Of a DNA stretch of 64,000 nucleotides, positions 34,491-44,987 are shown piece after piece; the stretch's first letter is position 1, and each line of letters opens with the position of its first letter. The notes beneath the pieces are model-generated. The model did no database searches. It was not told where the DNA came from and saw only the letters and a list, made by a program, of their open reading frames with translations. Origin of the DNA: JAIPEI01 sp964443135 (GTDB lineage Bacteria; Desulfobacterota; DSM-4660; Desulfatiglandales; HGW-15); the NCBI GenBank assembly GCA_964443135.1, contig CAYUBQ010000018.1:1-64000 (forward strand), read 5' to 3'. A program made the position numbers and the translations under genes.

Positions 34491-35093
34491 TCACCGGTCG
34501 ACCCGGTCGATCACACGCCACTCCTCCACGAGGTCGGAGCCGGTGTCCACCCGGAGGTGCATTAGCGGCAGCCCCGGAAAGGCCCGCTCGAGGTCCTCCA
34601 GGTCCACCGGCTCGAACTTGTCCACGTTGTTCGTGTAGGCCTGCTCCGTGAGCGCGTTGGATTCGTAGTTCTCCTTGCTTCTCGCGAGGATGCGGCGGAT
34701 GGACACCTCCTTGGGGCAGTCGGTCTGCTGGATCACCAGGGTCATTCCGCAGGCGGCGGCCACCTCGGCCGCCCGCCTCCGGAGGGCCTGGGTCACGAAG
34801 GTGGCGTCCAGGATCACGCCTTCCCCCCGGCAGGCGAACTGGCGGGCCATGCTGAACATCTCGTCGTACACCGCGGTCCGCTTGTCCATGTTGGAGGCGA
34901 CCTTCTCGTCGAAGATGTCCTCGTTCCGGAGGACCTCCAGCCGCAGCATGTCGGTCCGGAGGACCCGGTAGCCCTTGATCTGCGCGATGACCTCGGTGGT
35001 CTCGGTCTTGTAGGAGGCCGGAAGGCCGCAGGCGATGAGCACCACCTCGGATCCCAGCTCCCTCTCCATGTAGGCTCGAAACGGTTCCCGCAT
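34491..35093 (-). CDS. P-loop kinase-like ATPase with altered Walker A (partner of APH protein)
   Basis: This 200-residue protein looks like a small zeta/gluconate-kinase-type NTPase. Residues 17-32 read VLIACGLPASYKTET, where the family expects GLPGSGKST. The two loop glycines are replaced by Ala and Tyr, while Lys and Thr remain. A Walker-B-like GVILDATFV follows near 100. The ATG at 35093 has AAAGGAGC 10 bases upstream; the longer open frame lacks coding character. It lies 28 bases after the APH gene, matching the order of the two domains in bifunctional APH/ATP-binding proteins, so the pair looks like a split version. Confidence 0.68.
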   Translation of the reverse strand: MREPFRAYMERELGSEVVLIACGLPASYKTETTEVIAQIKGYRVLRTDMLRLEVLRNEDIFDEKVASNMDKRTAVYDEMFSMARQFACRGEGVILDATFVTQALRRRAAEVAAACGMTLVIQQTDCPKEVSIRRILARSKENYESNALTEQAYTNNVDKFEPVDLEDLERAFPGLPLMHLRVDTGSDLVEEWRVIDRVDR

Positions 35094-35121
35094 ACCTCGA
35101 AGCTCCTTTCCGGACCCCCGC

Positions 35122-36129
35122 TCAGGGGGCTGTCTCCACGGTTCGCCGGGCCAGGTCGAAGTAGGCCCCGGCGGTCCGGACGGCCTCCTCCTTGGTCTTC
35201 TCGTCGATCTGGGGATCGTTGAGCTGAAAGCCGATGACCTTGCCGCGGACATAGGCCCGGTAGACCTTGTAGAAGTTCAGCAACCGCTCCATGCCCGATT
35301 CACCCGCGCGTTCCGCGTACCCGGACCAGAGGCCGGCGGCAAACCCCGCTCCTCCCCGGAACTCCAGGTCCATGAGCAGAAAGGCGATGTCCGCCAGGGT
35401 GTCCGAGTACCGGAATCGGTCGTTGAACTCGATGCAGTCGATCGCGGCCACGGGGTCCAGGAAGCAGACGTGCTCCATGTGCAGGTCCCCGTGGCAGTCC
35501 CGGACCCTGCCCTCCCGGATCCGTTTCTCGAACACCGCGCCCTCCTCCCGGTAGAAGGCGCCGGTCCAGTCGCGAATCCGCTCGAACGTGTCCCGCGACA
35601 GGGTGGTGCCGATGAATGGCTCGGTCTGGACGAAGTTCTCGTCCGTGTTCACCTTGAAGCTCTCGAGCGTGCCGAAGGCGTCGATGCGCTCCGATCGCTC
35701 GGCCTCGCGGTGGAATCGCGCCAGGAGACCGGCGACCGCGTCCAGGTGCTCCTCTCCGAGCTCGCCCCGTTCGAACAGGGTCCTCATGAGCCGGTCCTCG
35801 GGAATGCGACGCATCCGAACGGCGTAGTCCACGGCATCGGCCGGGTCCCCGCCCATACGGTGCCGGCCCCTTTCCAGGGTCACGGGGAGGACACCCAGGT
35901 AGATCCCCTCGGAGAGCCGCTGGTTCAGGCGCACCTCCTGGGCGCAGTAGTACCTGCGTTTCTCCGGGGTGGAGAAGTCCAGGAAGCCGAAGTCCACGGG
36001 CTTTTTCACCTTGTAGACGTAGTCGTCCCCGACGAACACCAGCGAGATGTGCGTCTGTACCAGGGTCACCCGGCTCGTCGGATCGGGCAGCGCGGCCGGG
36101 TCCAGAAGGTCGTCGATCATGGTTCCCAT
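35122..36129 (-). CDS. Aminoglycoside phosphotransferase-fold protein
   Basis: This 335-residue protein has an APH/choline-kinase-like fold. N-terminal lysines are in DYVYKVKKPVDFGFLD, the catalytic Brenner loop is HGDLHMEHVCF, and the metal-binding Asp is in AIDCIEFNDRFRYSDTLADI. In bacteria this subfamily is usually fused to a C-terminal P-loop kinase domain; here that domain is the next gene. The real substrate is unknown, and antibiotic resistance is not implied. The ATG at 36129 has CGGAGGAGACG upstream. Confidence 0.78.
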   Translation of the reverse strand: MGTMIDDLLDPAALPDPTSRVTLVQTHISLVFVGDDYVYKVKKPVDFGFLDFSTPEKRRYYCAQEVRLNQRLSEGIYLGVLPVTLERGRHRMGGDPADAVDYAVRMRRIPEDRLMRTLFERGELGEEHLDAVAGLLARFHREAERSERIDAFGTLESFKVNTDENFVQTEPFIGTTLSRDTFERIRDWTGAFYREEGAVFEKRIREGRVRDCHGDLHMEHVCFLDPVAAIDCIEFNDRFRYSDTLADIAFLLMDLEFRGGAGFAAGLWSGYAERAGESGMERLLNFYKVYRAYVRGKVIGFQLNDPQIDEKTKEEAVRTAGAYFDLARRTVETAP

Positions 36130-36175
36130 GGGGCGTCTCCTCCGTTTCAGCAGGGGCGCGGGGGGTGCAGGACGG

Positions 36176-37048
36176 TCACAGTCCGAAGGGTTCCAGCACC
36201 TCGTTCGGGATCTCCAGGGTCCCCATCAGCACGGGCCGCTGGTGGCAGTCCGACCCGCCCGTCACGATAAGCCCCTCCTCCCGCGCAAAGGCCAGGTAGG
36301 ACCGGATGGTCGCCTCGTCGTGCCGGGAGTGCCAGCACTCCACACCGTCGATGAGGGGCAGCATCCGCTCCCGGATGATCTCCTGCTGCTCGTCCAGTGA
36401 CCCGGTGAGAGCGGCCAGGGAGGTGCCGTTTGGGTCGTTGGCGTGGGCGAGCACGATCTGCCCGCCGGCCTCCCGCACCAGGGAGGAGGCCTCCTCCAGG
36501 GAGACCGGCATCTTGGGCTCGTTGCACTTCACCAGGTAGCGGTCGAACGCCTCCTGCCGGCCGGGGACCACGCCCTGCTCGACCATGTAGTCGGCGATGT
36601 GCGGGCGGCCGAAGGCCCCGTCCACGCTCGCCTCGATAGCCTCCATGTCGTCCTGGTCGAACGGGGTGAGCCCTTCCTGCACGAGCTCCCGGTTCAGGTT
36701 CTCCAAAATGCGCTCCGCTCGGAGCCTGCGATGCTCCCGGAGGGCGTCGAGCTTCTCCAGGAGCCGCGCGTTGTGGATGTCGAAGTCGTAGGCCAGGAAA
36801 TCCAGGGAGACGGGTTTTCCGCTCCTGTAGCCGGGATGGGAGAAGGAGACGTTCAGCTCCAGCCCCGTGATGTAGTCCAGCTCGAACTCGTCCGCGAGCA
36901 GCATGGCCATGCCCTGGCAGTCGACGGAGTCGTGGTCCGTGATGGAGAGGACGCGGATCCGCCGCCGGACCGCCTCGGCGAAGATCCGGTCCAGGGTCAT
37001 GCCGCCGTCGGAGCACGAGGCCGAGTGGATGTGGAGGTCGATCGTCAT
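36176..37048 (-). CDS. PHP-domain phosphoesterase
   Basis: This 290-residue protein starts at the ATG with AAAGGAGCTGC before it and opens with the PHP metal motif DLHIHSASCSDGG, followed by ITDHDSVDCQGM near residue 38. Further metal ligands fit VLAHANDPNG and GGSDCHQ near the C-terminus. It resembles the RNase AM/YciV-like group of PHP phosphatases acting on nucleotides or short RNAs, but the substrate is not determined. It is divergent from the pnp gene across about 230 bases. Confidence 0.82.
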   Translation of the reverse strand: MTIDLHIHSASCSDGGMTLDRIFAEAVRRRIRVLSITDHDSVDCQGMAMLLADEFELDYITGLELNVSFSHPGYRSGKPVSLDFLAYDFDIHNARLLEKLDALREHRRLRAERILENLNRELVQEGLTPFDQDDMEAIEASVDGAFGRPHIADYMVEQGVVPGRQEAFDRYLVKCNEPKMPVSLEEASSLVREAGGQIVLAHANDPNGTSLAALTGSLDEQQEIIRERMLPLIDGVECWHSRHDEATIRSYLAFAREEGLIVTGGSDCHQRPVLMGTLEIPNEVLEPFGL

Positions 37049-37277
37049 GCAGCTCCTTTCAGAGCGCCGGTCCGTTTCCCGGCCATCCGGAGAACATGCG
37101 CCCCCGATCGAGTTTCTGCCGCGCGGGACAGCCTCGAGGGAGACGCCCGCGACCCGCTCTGAATGATCTATCCCAGCCGCTGAATCCCGGTCAAGGGAAA
37201 AGCCCCGTTGAAAGCCCGCCTCCTTCTGTGGTATCAGAAATCGGTCCGAGAACACCCCTGGAACGAGAGGAACGCGC

Positions 37278-38093
<816 letters not shown>

Positions 38094-38116
38094 ACAACGG
38101 GACAAGGGGAGATCGC

Positions 38117-39448
38117 ATGGAACGAGTCGACCTGGTCATCGAGAACGGAACCGTCCTCACCATGGACGAGGACAACCGCGTGATCGAGAACGGTTTCGTG
38201 GCCGTTCGGGGGGACGCCGTCGCGGCGGTGGGAGCGGCCCCGGCGGAAAAACCCCCGGAGGCGGCCCGGCGCATCGACGCCCGGGGGGGGCTCGTTCTTC
38301 CCGGCCTGGTCAACGCCCACACCCACGCCGCCATGACCCTGTTCCGGGGCCTGGCGGACGACCTTCCTCTCATGGAATGGCTCAACGGGTACATCTTCCC
38401 CGCGGAGGCCCGCATGGACGCCGAATTCGTTCACACGGGCACCCTGCTGGCCTGCGCGGAGATGATCCTCTCCGGGACCACCACCTTCTGCGACATGTAC
38501 CTCTTCGAGGATCGGGTGGCCCGGGCGGCCCGGAGCGCCGGCATGCGGTGCCTGGTGGGAGAGGTGCTCTACGACTTTCCCTCCCCGAGCTACGGCCCTC
38601 TGGAGAAGGGGTTCGAGTACACCGAGGCGCTCATCGCCGACTGGAAGGACGACCCCCTGGTGAGCATCGCGGTCGAGCCCCACGCCATTTACACCTGCAG
38701 CCCGGATCTGCTCCGAAAGGCGTGCGACGTCGCCCTGAAGCACGACGCGCCTCTGATCATGCACGTGGCCGAGACCCGAACGGAGATCGACCAGGTGCGA
38801 AGGATGTACGGGAAGCGCCCCTTCGAGCACCTCGAGGCCCTGGGCGTCCTGGGCCCGCATCTGATCGCGGACCACTGCGTCCACCTGGACGAGGCGGAGA
38901 TGGACCGGATGACCGCCCACGGGGTCCGGGCCGTCCACAACCCGGAGAGCAACATGAAGCTGGCCAGCGGCGTCTCCCCGGTCCCCGAGCTCCTCGCCCG
39001 GGGCGTGACCGTGGGCCTGGGCACGGACGGCTGCGCCTCCAACAACGACCTGGACCTGTTCGGGGAGATGGACACGGCGGCCAAGCTCCACAAGGTCGAC
39101 ACCATGGACCCCACGGACGCGGACGCCGTTTCCGTGCTGCGCATGGCCACCGTGGAGGGGGCCCGGGCTCTGGGCCTGGGAGAGGTCACCGGCTCCCTGG
39201 AGGCGGGCAAGAAGGCGGACGTGATCGTGGTGGACACCCGCAAGCCCCACCTCACCCCCATGTACAACCCGTTCTCCCACCTGGTGTATGCGGCCGGCGG
39301 CCAGGACGTCTCCCACAGCGTGATCAACGGCCGGGTGGTCATGGAGGAACGGATCCTCGAGGACCTCGACGTGGAGCGCATCATGGAGGAGGCCCGCAGG
39401 CGGGCCGGGGACGTGATGCGCTGGACCGGGGCGACTTCGGAAGATTGA
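38117..39448 (+). CDS. Amidohydrolase of the MTA/SAH (adenosine-type) deaminase family
   Basis: This 443-residue protein starts at the ATG behind GGGGAGATCGC. It has the amidohydrolase metal sites GLVNAHTHAAMTLFRGLADD, an HxAE-type MHVAETRTEID region, DHCVHLDEAEMD and GLGTDGCASNNDLD. It matches 5-methylthioadenosine/S-adenosylhomocysteine deaminases, which also act on 5'-deoxyadenosine and adenosine. With pnp upstream it would feed deaminated nucleosides into base salvage. In a cell with many radical SAM enzymes it could recycle 5'-deoxyadenosine, which is an inference. Confidence 0.88.
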   Translation: MERVDLVIENGTVLTMDEDNRVIENGFVAVRGDAVAAVGAAPAEKPPEAARRIDARGGLVLPGLVNAHTHAAMTLFRGLADDLPLMEWLNGYIFPAEARMDAEFVHTGTLLACAEMILSGTTTFCDMYLFEDRVARAARSAGMRCLVGEVLYDFPSPSYGPLEKGFEYTEALIADWKDDPLVSIAVEPHAIYTCSPDLLRKACDVALKHDAPLIMHVAETRTEIDQVRRMYGKRPFEHLEALGVLGPHLIADHCVHLDEAEMDRMTAHGVRAVHNPESNMKLASGVSPVPELLARGVTVGLGTDGCASNNDLDLFGEMDTAAKLHKVDTMDPTDADAVSVLRMATVEGARALGLGEVTGSLEAGKKADVIVVDTRKPHLTPMYNPFSHLVYAAGGQDVSHSVINGRVVMEERILEDLDVERIMEEARRRAGDVMRWTGATSED

Positions 39449-39453
39449 CGGGT

Positions 39454-39556
39454 TGACGGATTCGCAAAACCCCGCTCACCCGCCGCTGGGAACGCTATAA
39501 CCTACGGATATTCCCCGGGCAGATCTCAAGGCTGAGCGCTTTTTGCACTCCATCAA
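39454..39556 (+). repeat. Dispersed ~105-bp repeat, copy 4 (direct)
   Basis: It runs from TGACGGATTCGCAAAACCCC to TTTTTGCACTCCATCAA and fills the whole gap between the deaminase and the convergent phosphoesterase gene. The blocks CGCTCACCCGCCGCTGG, CGCTATAACCTA and AGATCTCAAGGCT are shared. Confidence 0.85.
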
Positions 39557-39558
39557 GA

Positions 39559-40719
39559 TCAGCGATCGGATGCGGCCCGGTCGCTGTGAAGCACGACGAG
39601 GGTGATCTCGGGCGGGCTGCCCACGCGCACGGGCGGTCCCCAGGTGCCCGTGCCGCGGCTCACGTGCAGCGTGGACCCCTCCCCCAGGTCGTGGCTCCCT
39701 TTCAGGAACGGATAGGCCAGGCCCACCACCAGGCCGAAGGGGAAGACCTGACCCCCGTGGGTGTGCCCAGAGAGCTGGAGGTCGAAGCGCCCGCGGGAGG
39801 CGTCGCCCACCTCCGGCCTGTGATGGAGAACCAGGACCCACCGGTCCTCGGGCACCCGCTCGAGCAGGGTCTCGAGGGGCTCGCCCAGAGGTCCCTCGAA
39901 ACGGTGGGCCGCCTCGTCGTCCACCCCCAGGATGGAGAGCCAGGGTGCGGGGCGGGCCTCCTCCCCCCGGAGCACCCGGAACCCGGAGCGCTCCAGAAAC
40001 CGCACCGACGTGTCGACCCCCCGGTAAAACTCGTGGTTTCCGGTCACGGCGAACTTGCCCAGGCGGGCCTCGATGGAGCGGAAGGCCTGCGCGACGGCGG
40101 CGGGGTCCGCCATGCCCCGGTCCACGACGTCCCCCGTCGCCACCACCAGGTCGGGCTTCAGGGCCGACACCCGTTCGGCCACCCGCTCGGCCTTCCGGGC
40201 CGAGTTGACCGCGCTGAAGTGGAGGTCCGAGACCTGCACGATGCGGAGGGGGTTCTCCTCCTCGGGCATCTTGGAGGTAGCCAGATCCAGACGCGTCACG
40301 TGCAGCTCACGGGCCTCGAAGTGGCCGTAGCCGAAGGCCGCTACGGCCGCCGCCGCGGCCCCCAGGAACAGGTATCGGTCCGCGCGGGCCGGGATCCCGG
40401 CCCGCGCCCCCGCCCGGCCGCCCAGAAACAGAAGGAGCCGGATCGCGTCGGCGAACAGGGTCGCGCTCACGAACAGGAAGAGCAGGACCATCCACTCGTA
40501 GCCCGCCAGGAGCACGACCGGGGCGAGCCGCTCCAACCCGCCGGCGTCCAGGACGTGCCCCAGGACGGGAAAGGCGAGGAGGAGCCCGAATGTCGCGGCG
40601 ATCACGAACCGCCGTTTCCCTTTCAGGGCGAAGAAGCGGTGGATCTTCAGGTAGGCGTAAGCGTGGACCAGCGCGTAGAGGCCCAGGAAGACGGTCAGAA
40701 ACAGGGCGAATGATCGCAT
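39559..40719 (-). CDS. Membrane-anchored metallophosphoesterase (YkuE-like)
   Basis: This 386-residue protein has about four N-terminal membrane spans (residues 1-130) followed by a calcineurin-like phosphoesterase domain. Its motifs are VQVSDLHFS, VVATGDVVDRG, VTGNHEFYRG, LVLHHRPE and LQLSGHTHGGQVFP, a complete dimetal set. Relatives hydrolyse lipid-linked or nucleotide pyrophosphates at the membrane; the substrate here is unknown. It is a single gene with repeat copies beyond both ends. Confidence 0.87.
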   Translation of the reverse strand: MRSFALFLTVFLGLYALVHAYAYLKIHRFFALKGKRRFVIAATFGLLLAFPVLGHVLDAGGLERLAPVVLLAGYEWMVLLFLFVSATLFADAIRLLLFLGGRAGARAGIPARADRYLFLGAAAAAVAAFGYGHFEARELHVTRLDLATSKMPEEENPLRIVQVSDLHFSAVNSARKAERVAERVSALKPDLVVATGDVVDRGMADPAAVAQAFRSIEARLGKFAVTGNHEFYRGVDTSVRFLERSGFRVLRGEEARPAPWLSILGVDDEAAHRFEGPLGEPLETLLERVPEDRWVLVLHHRPEVGDASRGRFDLQLSGHTHGGQVFPFGLVVGLAYPFLKGSHDLGEGSTLHVSRGTGTWGPPVRVGSPPEITLVVLHSDRAASDR

Positions 40720-40792
40720 GGGCGGATTGTCCTGTGAACGGGGCGCTCGAAGAGCTTCGATCTCCTTGCAATGCCCTGTGAATGTATTAGAA

Positions 40793-40897
40793 TGGCCGGG
40801 TTCGCGAAGACCCGCTCACCGCCGCTGGAAGCGGTTTGGCCGACCGAAATTCCAGGGGGCGGATCTCGAAGCTTGGGGCTGTCTGCAACTTCATCAG
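40793..40897 (+). repeat. Dispersed repeat, copy 5 (direct, diverged)
   Basis: TTCGCGAAGACCCGCTCACC, GCCGCTGGAAGCG, GGATCTCGAAGCTTGGGGCT and TTCATCAGAAT follow the repeat in order, but with many substitutions. It lies just before the ATP-grasp gene start. Confidence 0.7.
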
Positions 40898-40940
40898 AAT
40901 CGGGATCCCGCGTCAACCGGAACCGCATCACGGAGGATCG

Positions 40941-41738
40941 ATGAGACCGTCTTCGCCCTCCCCCCCCTTCATCGCCCTGGGAAGCCGCCTTCGAGGCGTG
41001 CCCGAGGTGCGAACCCTGGGTGTGAAACCCAACTTCTTCGACTACACCGAGGCGGAGCGGGACTGGATCCTGGGGGCTCCGGTGGTGCTGTACCCCACGC
41101 GGCACTACGCCAAGTTTCTCAGCACCCTGGGGCGAAGCATCTTCCCGAGCCTGGAGACGCATCTGTTCGCGGACGAGAAGATCCTCCAGTCCACCCTGTT
41201 TCAGATGCTCGGCCTCGATCACCCCCGGACCCGGTTCTACTACAGCCGGCACCACGGGGAGATCCTGAAGGAGTTCCGCTTCCCCTTCGTGGCCAAGATC
41301 CCGAGGTCCTCGTCCAGGGGACGGGGGGTGTTTCTCGTGGAGGCGGAGCAGGACCTGGAGGACTACCTGGACCGGACCCGCGTGGCCTACATCCAGGAGT
41401 ACCTCCCCCACGACCGGGACCTCCGGATCGTGCTGATCCGGTACGAACCGGTGATCGCCTACTGGCGTGCCCGTCCCCCGGGCGGGTTCAGGGCGAACCT
41501 CTCCCAGGGCGGCCGGGCCGTGTTCGACGGGGTCCCCCGCGAGGCGCTCGATCTGGGCGTCCGTTGCGCGCGCGCCTGCCGTTTCGACGACGTGGGGCTT
41601 GACTTCATTCGACACCATGGACGATGGTATCTGATCGAGGCCAACATGAAGTACGGTAGAAGAGGCCTCTCCATGCAGGGGCTTAATGTAAAGGATATTA
41701 TGAGAAAGAAGCTGTTAGCCGGTGAAATCACGTCGTAA
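40941..41738 (+). CDS. RimK-like ATP-grasp protein
   Basis: This 265-residue protein starts at the ATG behind GGAGGATCG. It shows ATP-grasp features: FPFVAKIPRSSSRGRGVFLV for nucleotide binding near residues 115-135, YIQEYLPHDRDLRIVLI, and the metal site DVGLDFIRHHGRWYLIEANMKYG near the C-terminus. Such enzymes ligate a carboxylate to an amine or thiol. It overlaps the start of the class A PBP gene by 17 bases, hinting at a cell-wall or peptide-linked role, but the substrate is not known. The final codons are AT-rich. Confidence 0.8.
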   Translation: MRPSSPSPPFIALGSRLRGVPEVRTLGVKPNFFDYTEAERDWILGAPVVLYPTRHYAKFLSTLGRSIFPSLETHLFADEKILQSTLFQMLGLDHPRTRFYYSRHHGEILKEFRFPFVAKIPRSSSRGRGVFLVEAEQDLEDYLDRTRVAYIQEYLPHDRDLRIVLIRYEPVIAYWRARPPGGFRANLSQGGRAVFDGVPREALDLGVRCARACRFDDVGLDFIRHHGRWYLIEANMKYGRRGLSMQGLNVKDIMRKKLLAGEITS

Positions 41739-44700
41739 AAAAACCGATCTCTACATCGGCAGGCAACCGGCTCGGCACCGGGGCCTCAAGGCCCTTCTCG
41801 CCGTGGGCGGGTTGTGCGTGCTCGCAGCGGCCGTCTTTCTCGGGAGCGTCTACTACCAGGTGGCCCGGGAGGCGGACACGCGCATCGAGCGGGGAGTCAT
41901 CGAGCGGATCATCTTCTCGGAGAGCCCGGTCTACTATGACGACGGAGAGACCCCCATCGGCGTGTTCTTCGAGAAGACCCACCGTCGCTACATCGAGTAC
42001 GAGGACATTCCCAAGACCTTTGTCAAGGCGATCGTGGCGGCGGAGGATCACGAGTTCTTCGATCACATGGGGTTCGACCCGGTCGCCATCACCCGTGCGT
42101 TCGTCGCCAACCTGCATGCCGGACGGGTCGTGCAGGGGGGGAGCACCATCACCCAGCAGACCGCGAAGAACGTGTTCAAGCGGGAGAGGCGCTCCTACAA
42201 GGCCAAGCTCAAGGAGCTTTTCCAGGCCCTGCTGCTGGAGCGGAAATACTCGAAGGAGGAGATCCTGGAGCTCTACGCAAACCAGTTTTTCGTCAGCGGT
42301 TTCGGGCGGGGTCTCCAGATCGCCGCAAGGTACTTTTTCGACAAGGACGCCCGGGATCTCGACCTGATCGAGTCGGCCTTCATCGCCGGCATGGTCAAGG
42401 CGCCGAACCGGTACAACCCGTTCACCAAGCGATCGGGCGCGGAGAAGTCGCACGCCGAGAATGCGGCCAAGGAGCGCAAGGACTACGTGCTCAGGAAGAT
42501 GCTGGAGCTCCGCTTCATCACGCCGGACCAGTTCCGGGAGGCCGAGTCCCGGCCGGTGCCCTTTTGCGAGGGTCGGGTGACCTACCGCCTGAACGTCATC
42601 CTGGACTACCTCCGGGAGCAGCTCCAGTCCCCGTTTTTTCGGGAGATCCTGTCACGGGAAGGCATCGAGAACATCGCCACCTCCGGCATCCGCATCTTCA
42701 CGTCCATCAACCGCGAGATGCAGGAGGGGGCTCTGCACAGCCTCCAGCGCCAGCTTCCCCGCCTGGACGTGCGGCTGCAGGGTTACCCGGTGGGGCCGCT
42801 TCAGGAGCGATACCGGGAGATGGCGTCCTCCCTCTCCGGCCGCCGGGTTTCCATGGTTCCGTTTCTCGCCCGGATCACCCACGTCAACCCCGGTCCCCCG
42901 CCCTCCCTGGTCGTCTCCTGGGACGCCGGCGGCGGGCTCATCGACCTCGCGGGAATGCAGGAGGTGGGCGAGGCGTGGATCCAGTCCCGCCGGGGCATAT
43001 GGGCGGCGTTCGGTCCGGACGACGTCCCCGCGTTCATGGAGCTCTTTCACGAGGGCGACCTGGTCCCGGTCTGCTTCCAGGGTCCCGGTGCGGAGAACGG
43101 GAACGGGGGCCGACTCTGCCTGACTCAGGTTCCGGAGCTCGAGGGCGGCGTCGTCGTGCTCCAGGAGGGCATGGTCCGCGCCATGGCCGGCGGGTTTTTC
43201 AACCGGTTTTACAACCGCGCGGTGGACGCCAAGCGGCAGCTCGGCTCCACCTTCAAGCCCATCGTCTTCACCGCCGCGCTCCAGCTCAAGTGGAACACGC
43301 TCGACACGCTCTTGAACGTGCGGGAGCTGTATCGATTCGAGAACACCGCCTATGTACCCAGCCCGGATCACGAGCCCCCCACCGGCGAGGTGTCCATGGC
43401 CTGGGCCGGGGTCAAATCGGAAAACTTGGCCACGGTCTGGCTCCTCTACCACCTGACGGACCACCTGACCCTGAGCGAGTTCCGCGAGGTGGCCCGCAGG
43501 CTCGGCCTCCACCGGGGGGAGGACGAACCCTACGAAGCGTATGTGCAAAGGATCCGCGACGAACACGGCGTCCTCGTGGACCGGGACGCCCTGATGGAAG
43601 CCGCCTTCGAAGCCTCGAAGAAGAGCATCGAATCGGATCTGATCTTCGCGGGATACGATGAGGCCCTGGACACATTGAGGCGTCTTCACTTCCGGGTGAG
43701 CGAGGAAGGCCTCGATCTGTCTGAGCCTGCGCACCGGCGCATCTACCGCCACAGCTACGAGCGCCTCGTCGCCTTCAACCGGGACATGAGGCAGGCGGTG
43801 GCGCGGATCAATGCGGCCCTGGAGAATCAATCCCCGGAGGTCCCGGCGGACCTGGAGTGGTTCCGGCTGGACAGGGAAGCCGGCGACCGGCGCCTGGTGT
43901 TTCTGGGGCCGCGGAGACTGGCCGACGCGGAGGACCTCCAGCCGCTGACCATGGCGGACCTCGAGGCCCAGCCCGGTCTGATTCAGCCCGGACGCGTCTG
44001 GGTGGACGGCCTGCTCCCATCGTCCGTCCTGGATCTCCTCGAGGGCCAGACCGTCAAGGCCTTCAAGGGACTCCTGGACCGGAGGCGCTACGATCTCGAG
44101 CTTCTCCACCGGATCCGGGACTTCCGGGTCCTGGTGAACCTCTACTACGTCCGGGACCTGGCCGGGCGGATGGGCATCTCCACGCCGCTGGACCCGGTGC
44201 TTTCGTTTCCCCTCGGGGCCAACGCCGTCAGCATCGCCGAGGCGGCGAGGGCTTATCAGACCATGATGACCGGCCGGGTGTATCGCCTGAACGATGACCC
44301 CTCGGAGCGGATGATCCCGATCATCCACCGCATCGAGGACCGGAATGGCCAGACCATATGGGAGTACGTCCCCCGCCCCCGGCGGGTCCTCAGCGAGCGG
44401 GTCTCGGGCATGCTCTCGGAGATCCTGCGCCTCGTGGTGGAGAAAGGCACCGGCCGCCGGGCCCGGGACGCCGTGCGGCTCTCCGTGGAGGTCCGGGGCG
44501 AAGCCACCGATCTGCCGGTGCCGGCGTTCGGCAAGACCGGAACGGCCAACCGGTACACCAACTCCAGCTTCGTGGGGTTTCTGCCGGGGCCGGACCCGGC
44601 CGGGGGCATGGACCTGCAATCCGGGTTTGTGGTGTCCACCTACGTGGGGTACGACGACAATCGACCCATGAAAGGCGACCGGGTGACCATCTACGGCTCG

Positions 44701-44976
44701 TCCGGGGCCCTGCCGGTCTGGATCGAGACGTGCAACGCCGTCGTGAACAGCCCGTCCTACAGGGAGGACCTTCAGATCGCCGAGCTCGCCTTCGAGGTGA
44801 AGCCCGGGACCATGTCCGGCCACCCCGACCTGCGCCCCGTCCACATCTCCGGCTTGACCGGGTTGCCCCTTCGCCTGCACGAGTCCGGAGGCGCCGCCCG
44901 CGCCCTGATCCTGTCGGACGTGGACGTGGAGGACGGGACCGTCCGATTGAAACGGCAGTTCGAACCGATCCAGTGA
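41722..44976 (+). CDS. Class A penicillin-binding protein (bifunctional, large)
   Basis: This 1084-residue protein polymerises and crosslinks peptidoglycan at the inner membrane. It starts at a GTG, has a short basic cytoplasmic tail and one span near residue 30, then a GT51 transglycosylase domain with VAAEDHEFFDHMG and GGSTITQQTAKN. The transpeptidase has SxxK in GSTFKP near 508, SxN in SEN near 571 and KTG in GKTGTANR near 937. The gap between SxN and KTG is about 365 residues, much longer than usual, filled by a helical insert (residues about 600-840). Overall length exceeds typical PBP1a (about 800). Confidence 0.92.
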   Translation: MKSRRKKTDLYIGRQPARHRGLKALLAVGGLCVLAAAVFLGSVYYQVAREADTRIERGVIERIIFSESPVYYDDGETPIGVFFEKTHRRYIEYEDIPKTFVKAIVAAEDHEFFDHMGFDPVAITRAFVANLHAGRVVQGGSTITQQTAKNVFKRERRSYKAKLKELFQALLLERKYSKEEILELYANQFFVSGFGRGLQIAARYFFDKDARDLDLIESAFIAGMVKAPNRYNPFTKRSGAEKSHAENAAKERKDYVLRKMLELRFITPDQFREAESRPVPFCEGRVTYRLNVILDYLREQLQSPFFREILSREGIENIATSGIRIFTSINREMQEGALHSLQRQLPRLDVRLQGYPVGPLQERYREMASSLSGRRVSMVPFLARITHVNPGPPPSLVVSWDAGGGLIDLAGMQEVGEAWIQSRRGIWAAFGPDDVPAFMELFHEGDLVPVCFQGPGAENGNGGRLCLTQVPELEGGVVVLQEGMVRAMAGGFFNRFYNRAVDAKRQLGSTFKPIVFTAALQLKWNTLDTLLNVRELYRFENTAYVPSPDHEPPTGEVSMAWAGVKSENLATVWLLYHLTDHLTLSEFREVARRLGLHRGEDEPYEAYVQRIRDEHGVLVDRDALMEAAFEASKKSIESDLIFAGYDEALDTLRRLHFRVSEEGLDLSEPAHRRIYRHSYERLVAFNRDMRQAVARINAALENQSPEVPADLEWFRLDREAGDRRLVFLGPRRLADAEDLQPLTMADLEAQPGLIQPGRVWVDGLLPSSVLDLLEGQTVKAFKGLLDRRRYDLELLHRIRDFRVLVNLYYVRDLAGRMGISTPLDPVLSFPLGANAVSIAEAARAYQTMMTGRVYRLNDDPSERMIPIIHRIEDRNGQTIWEYVPRPRRVLSERVSGMLSEILRLVVEKGTGRRARDAVRLSVEVRGEATDLPVPAFGKTGTANRYTNSSFVGFLPGPDPAGGMDLQSGFVVSTYVGYDDNRPMKGDRVTIYGSSGALPVWIETCNAVVNSPSYREDLQIAELAFEVKPGTMSGHPDLRPVHISGLTGLPLRLHESGGAARALILSDVDVEDGTVRLKRQFEPIQ

Positions 44977-44987
44977 GGTACAGGTCC

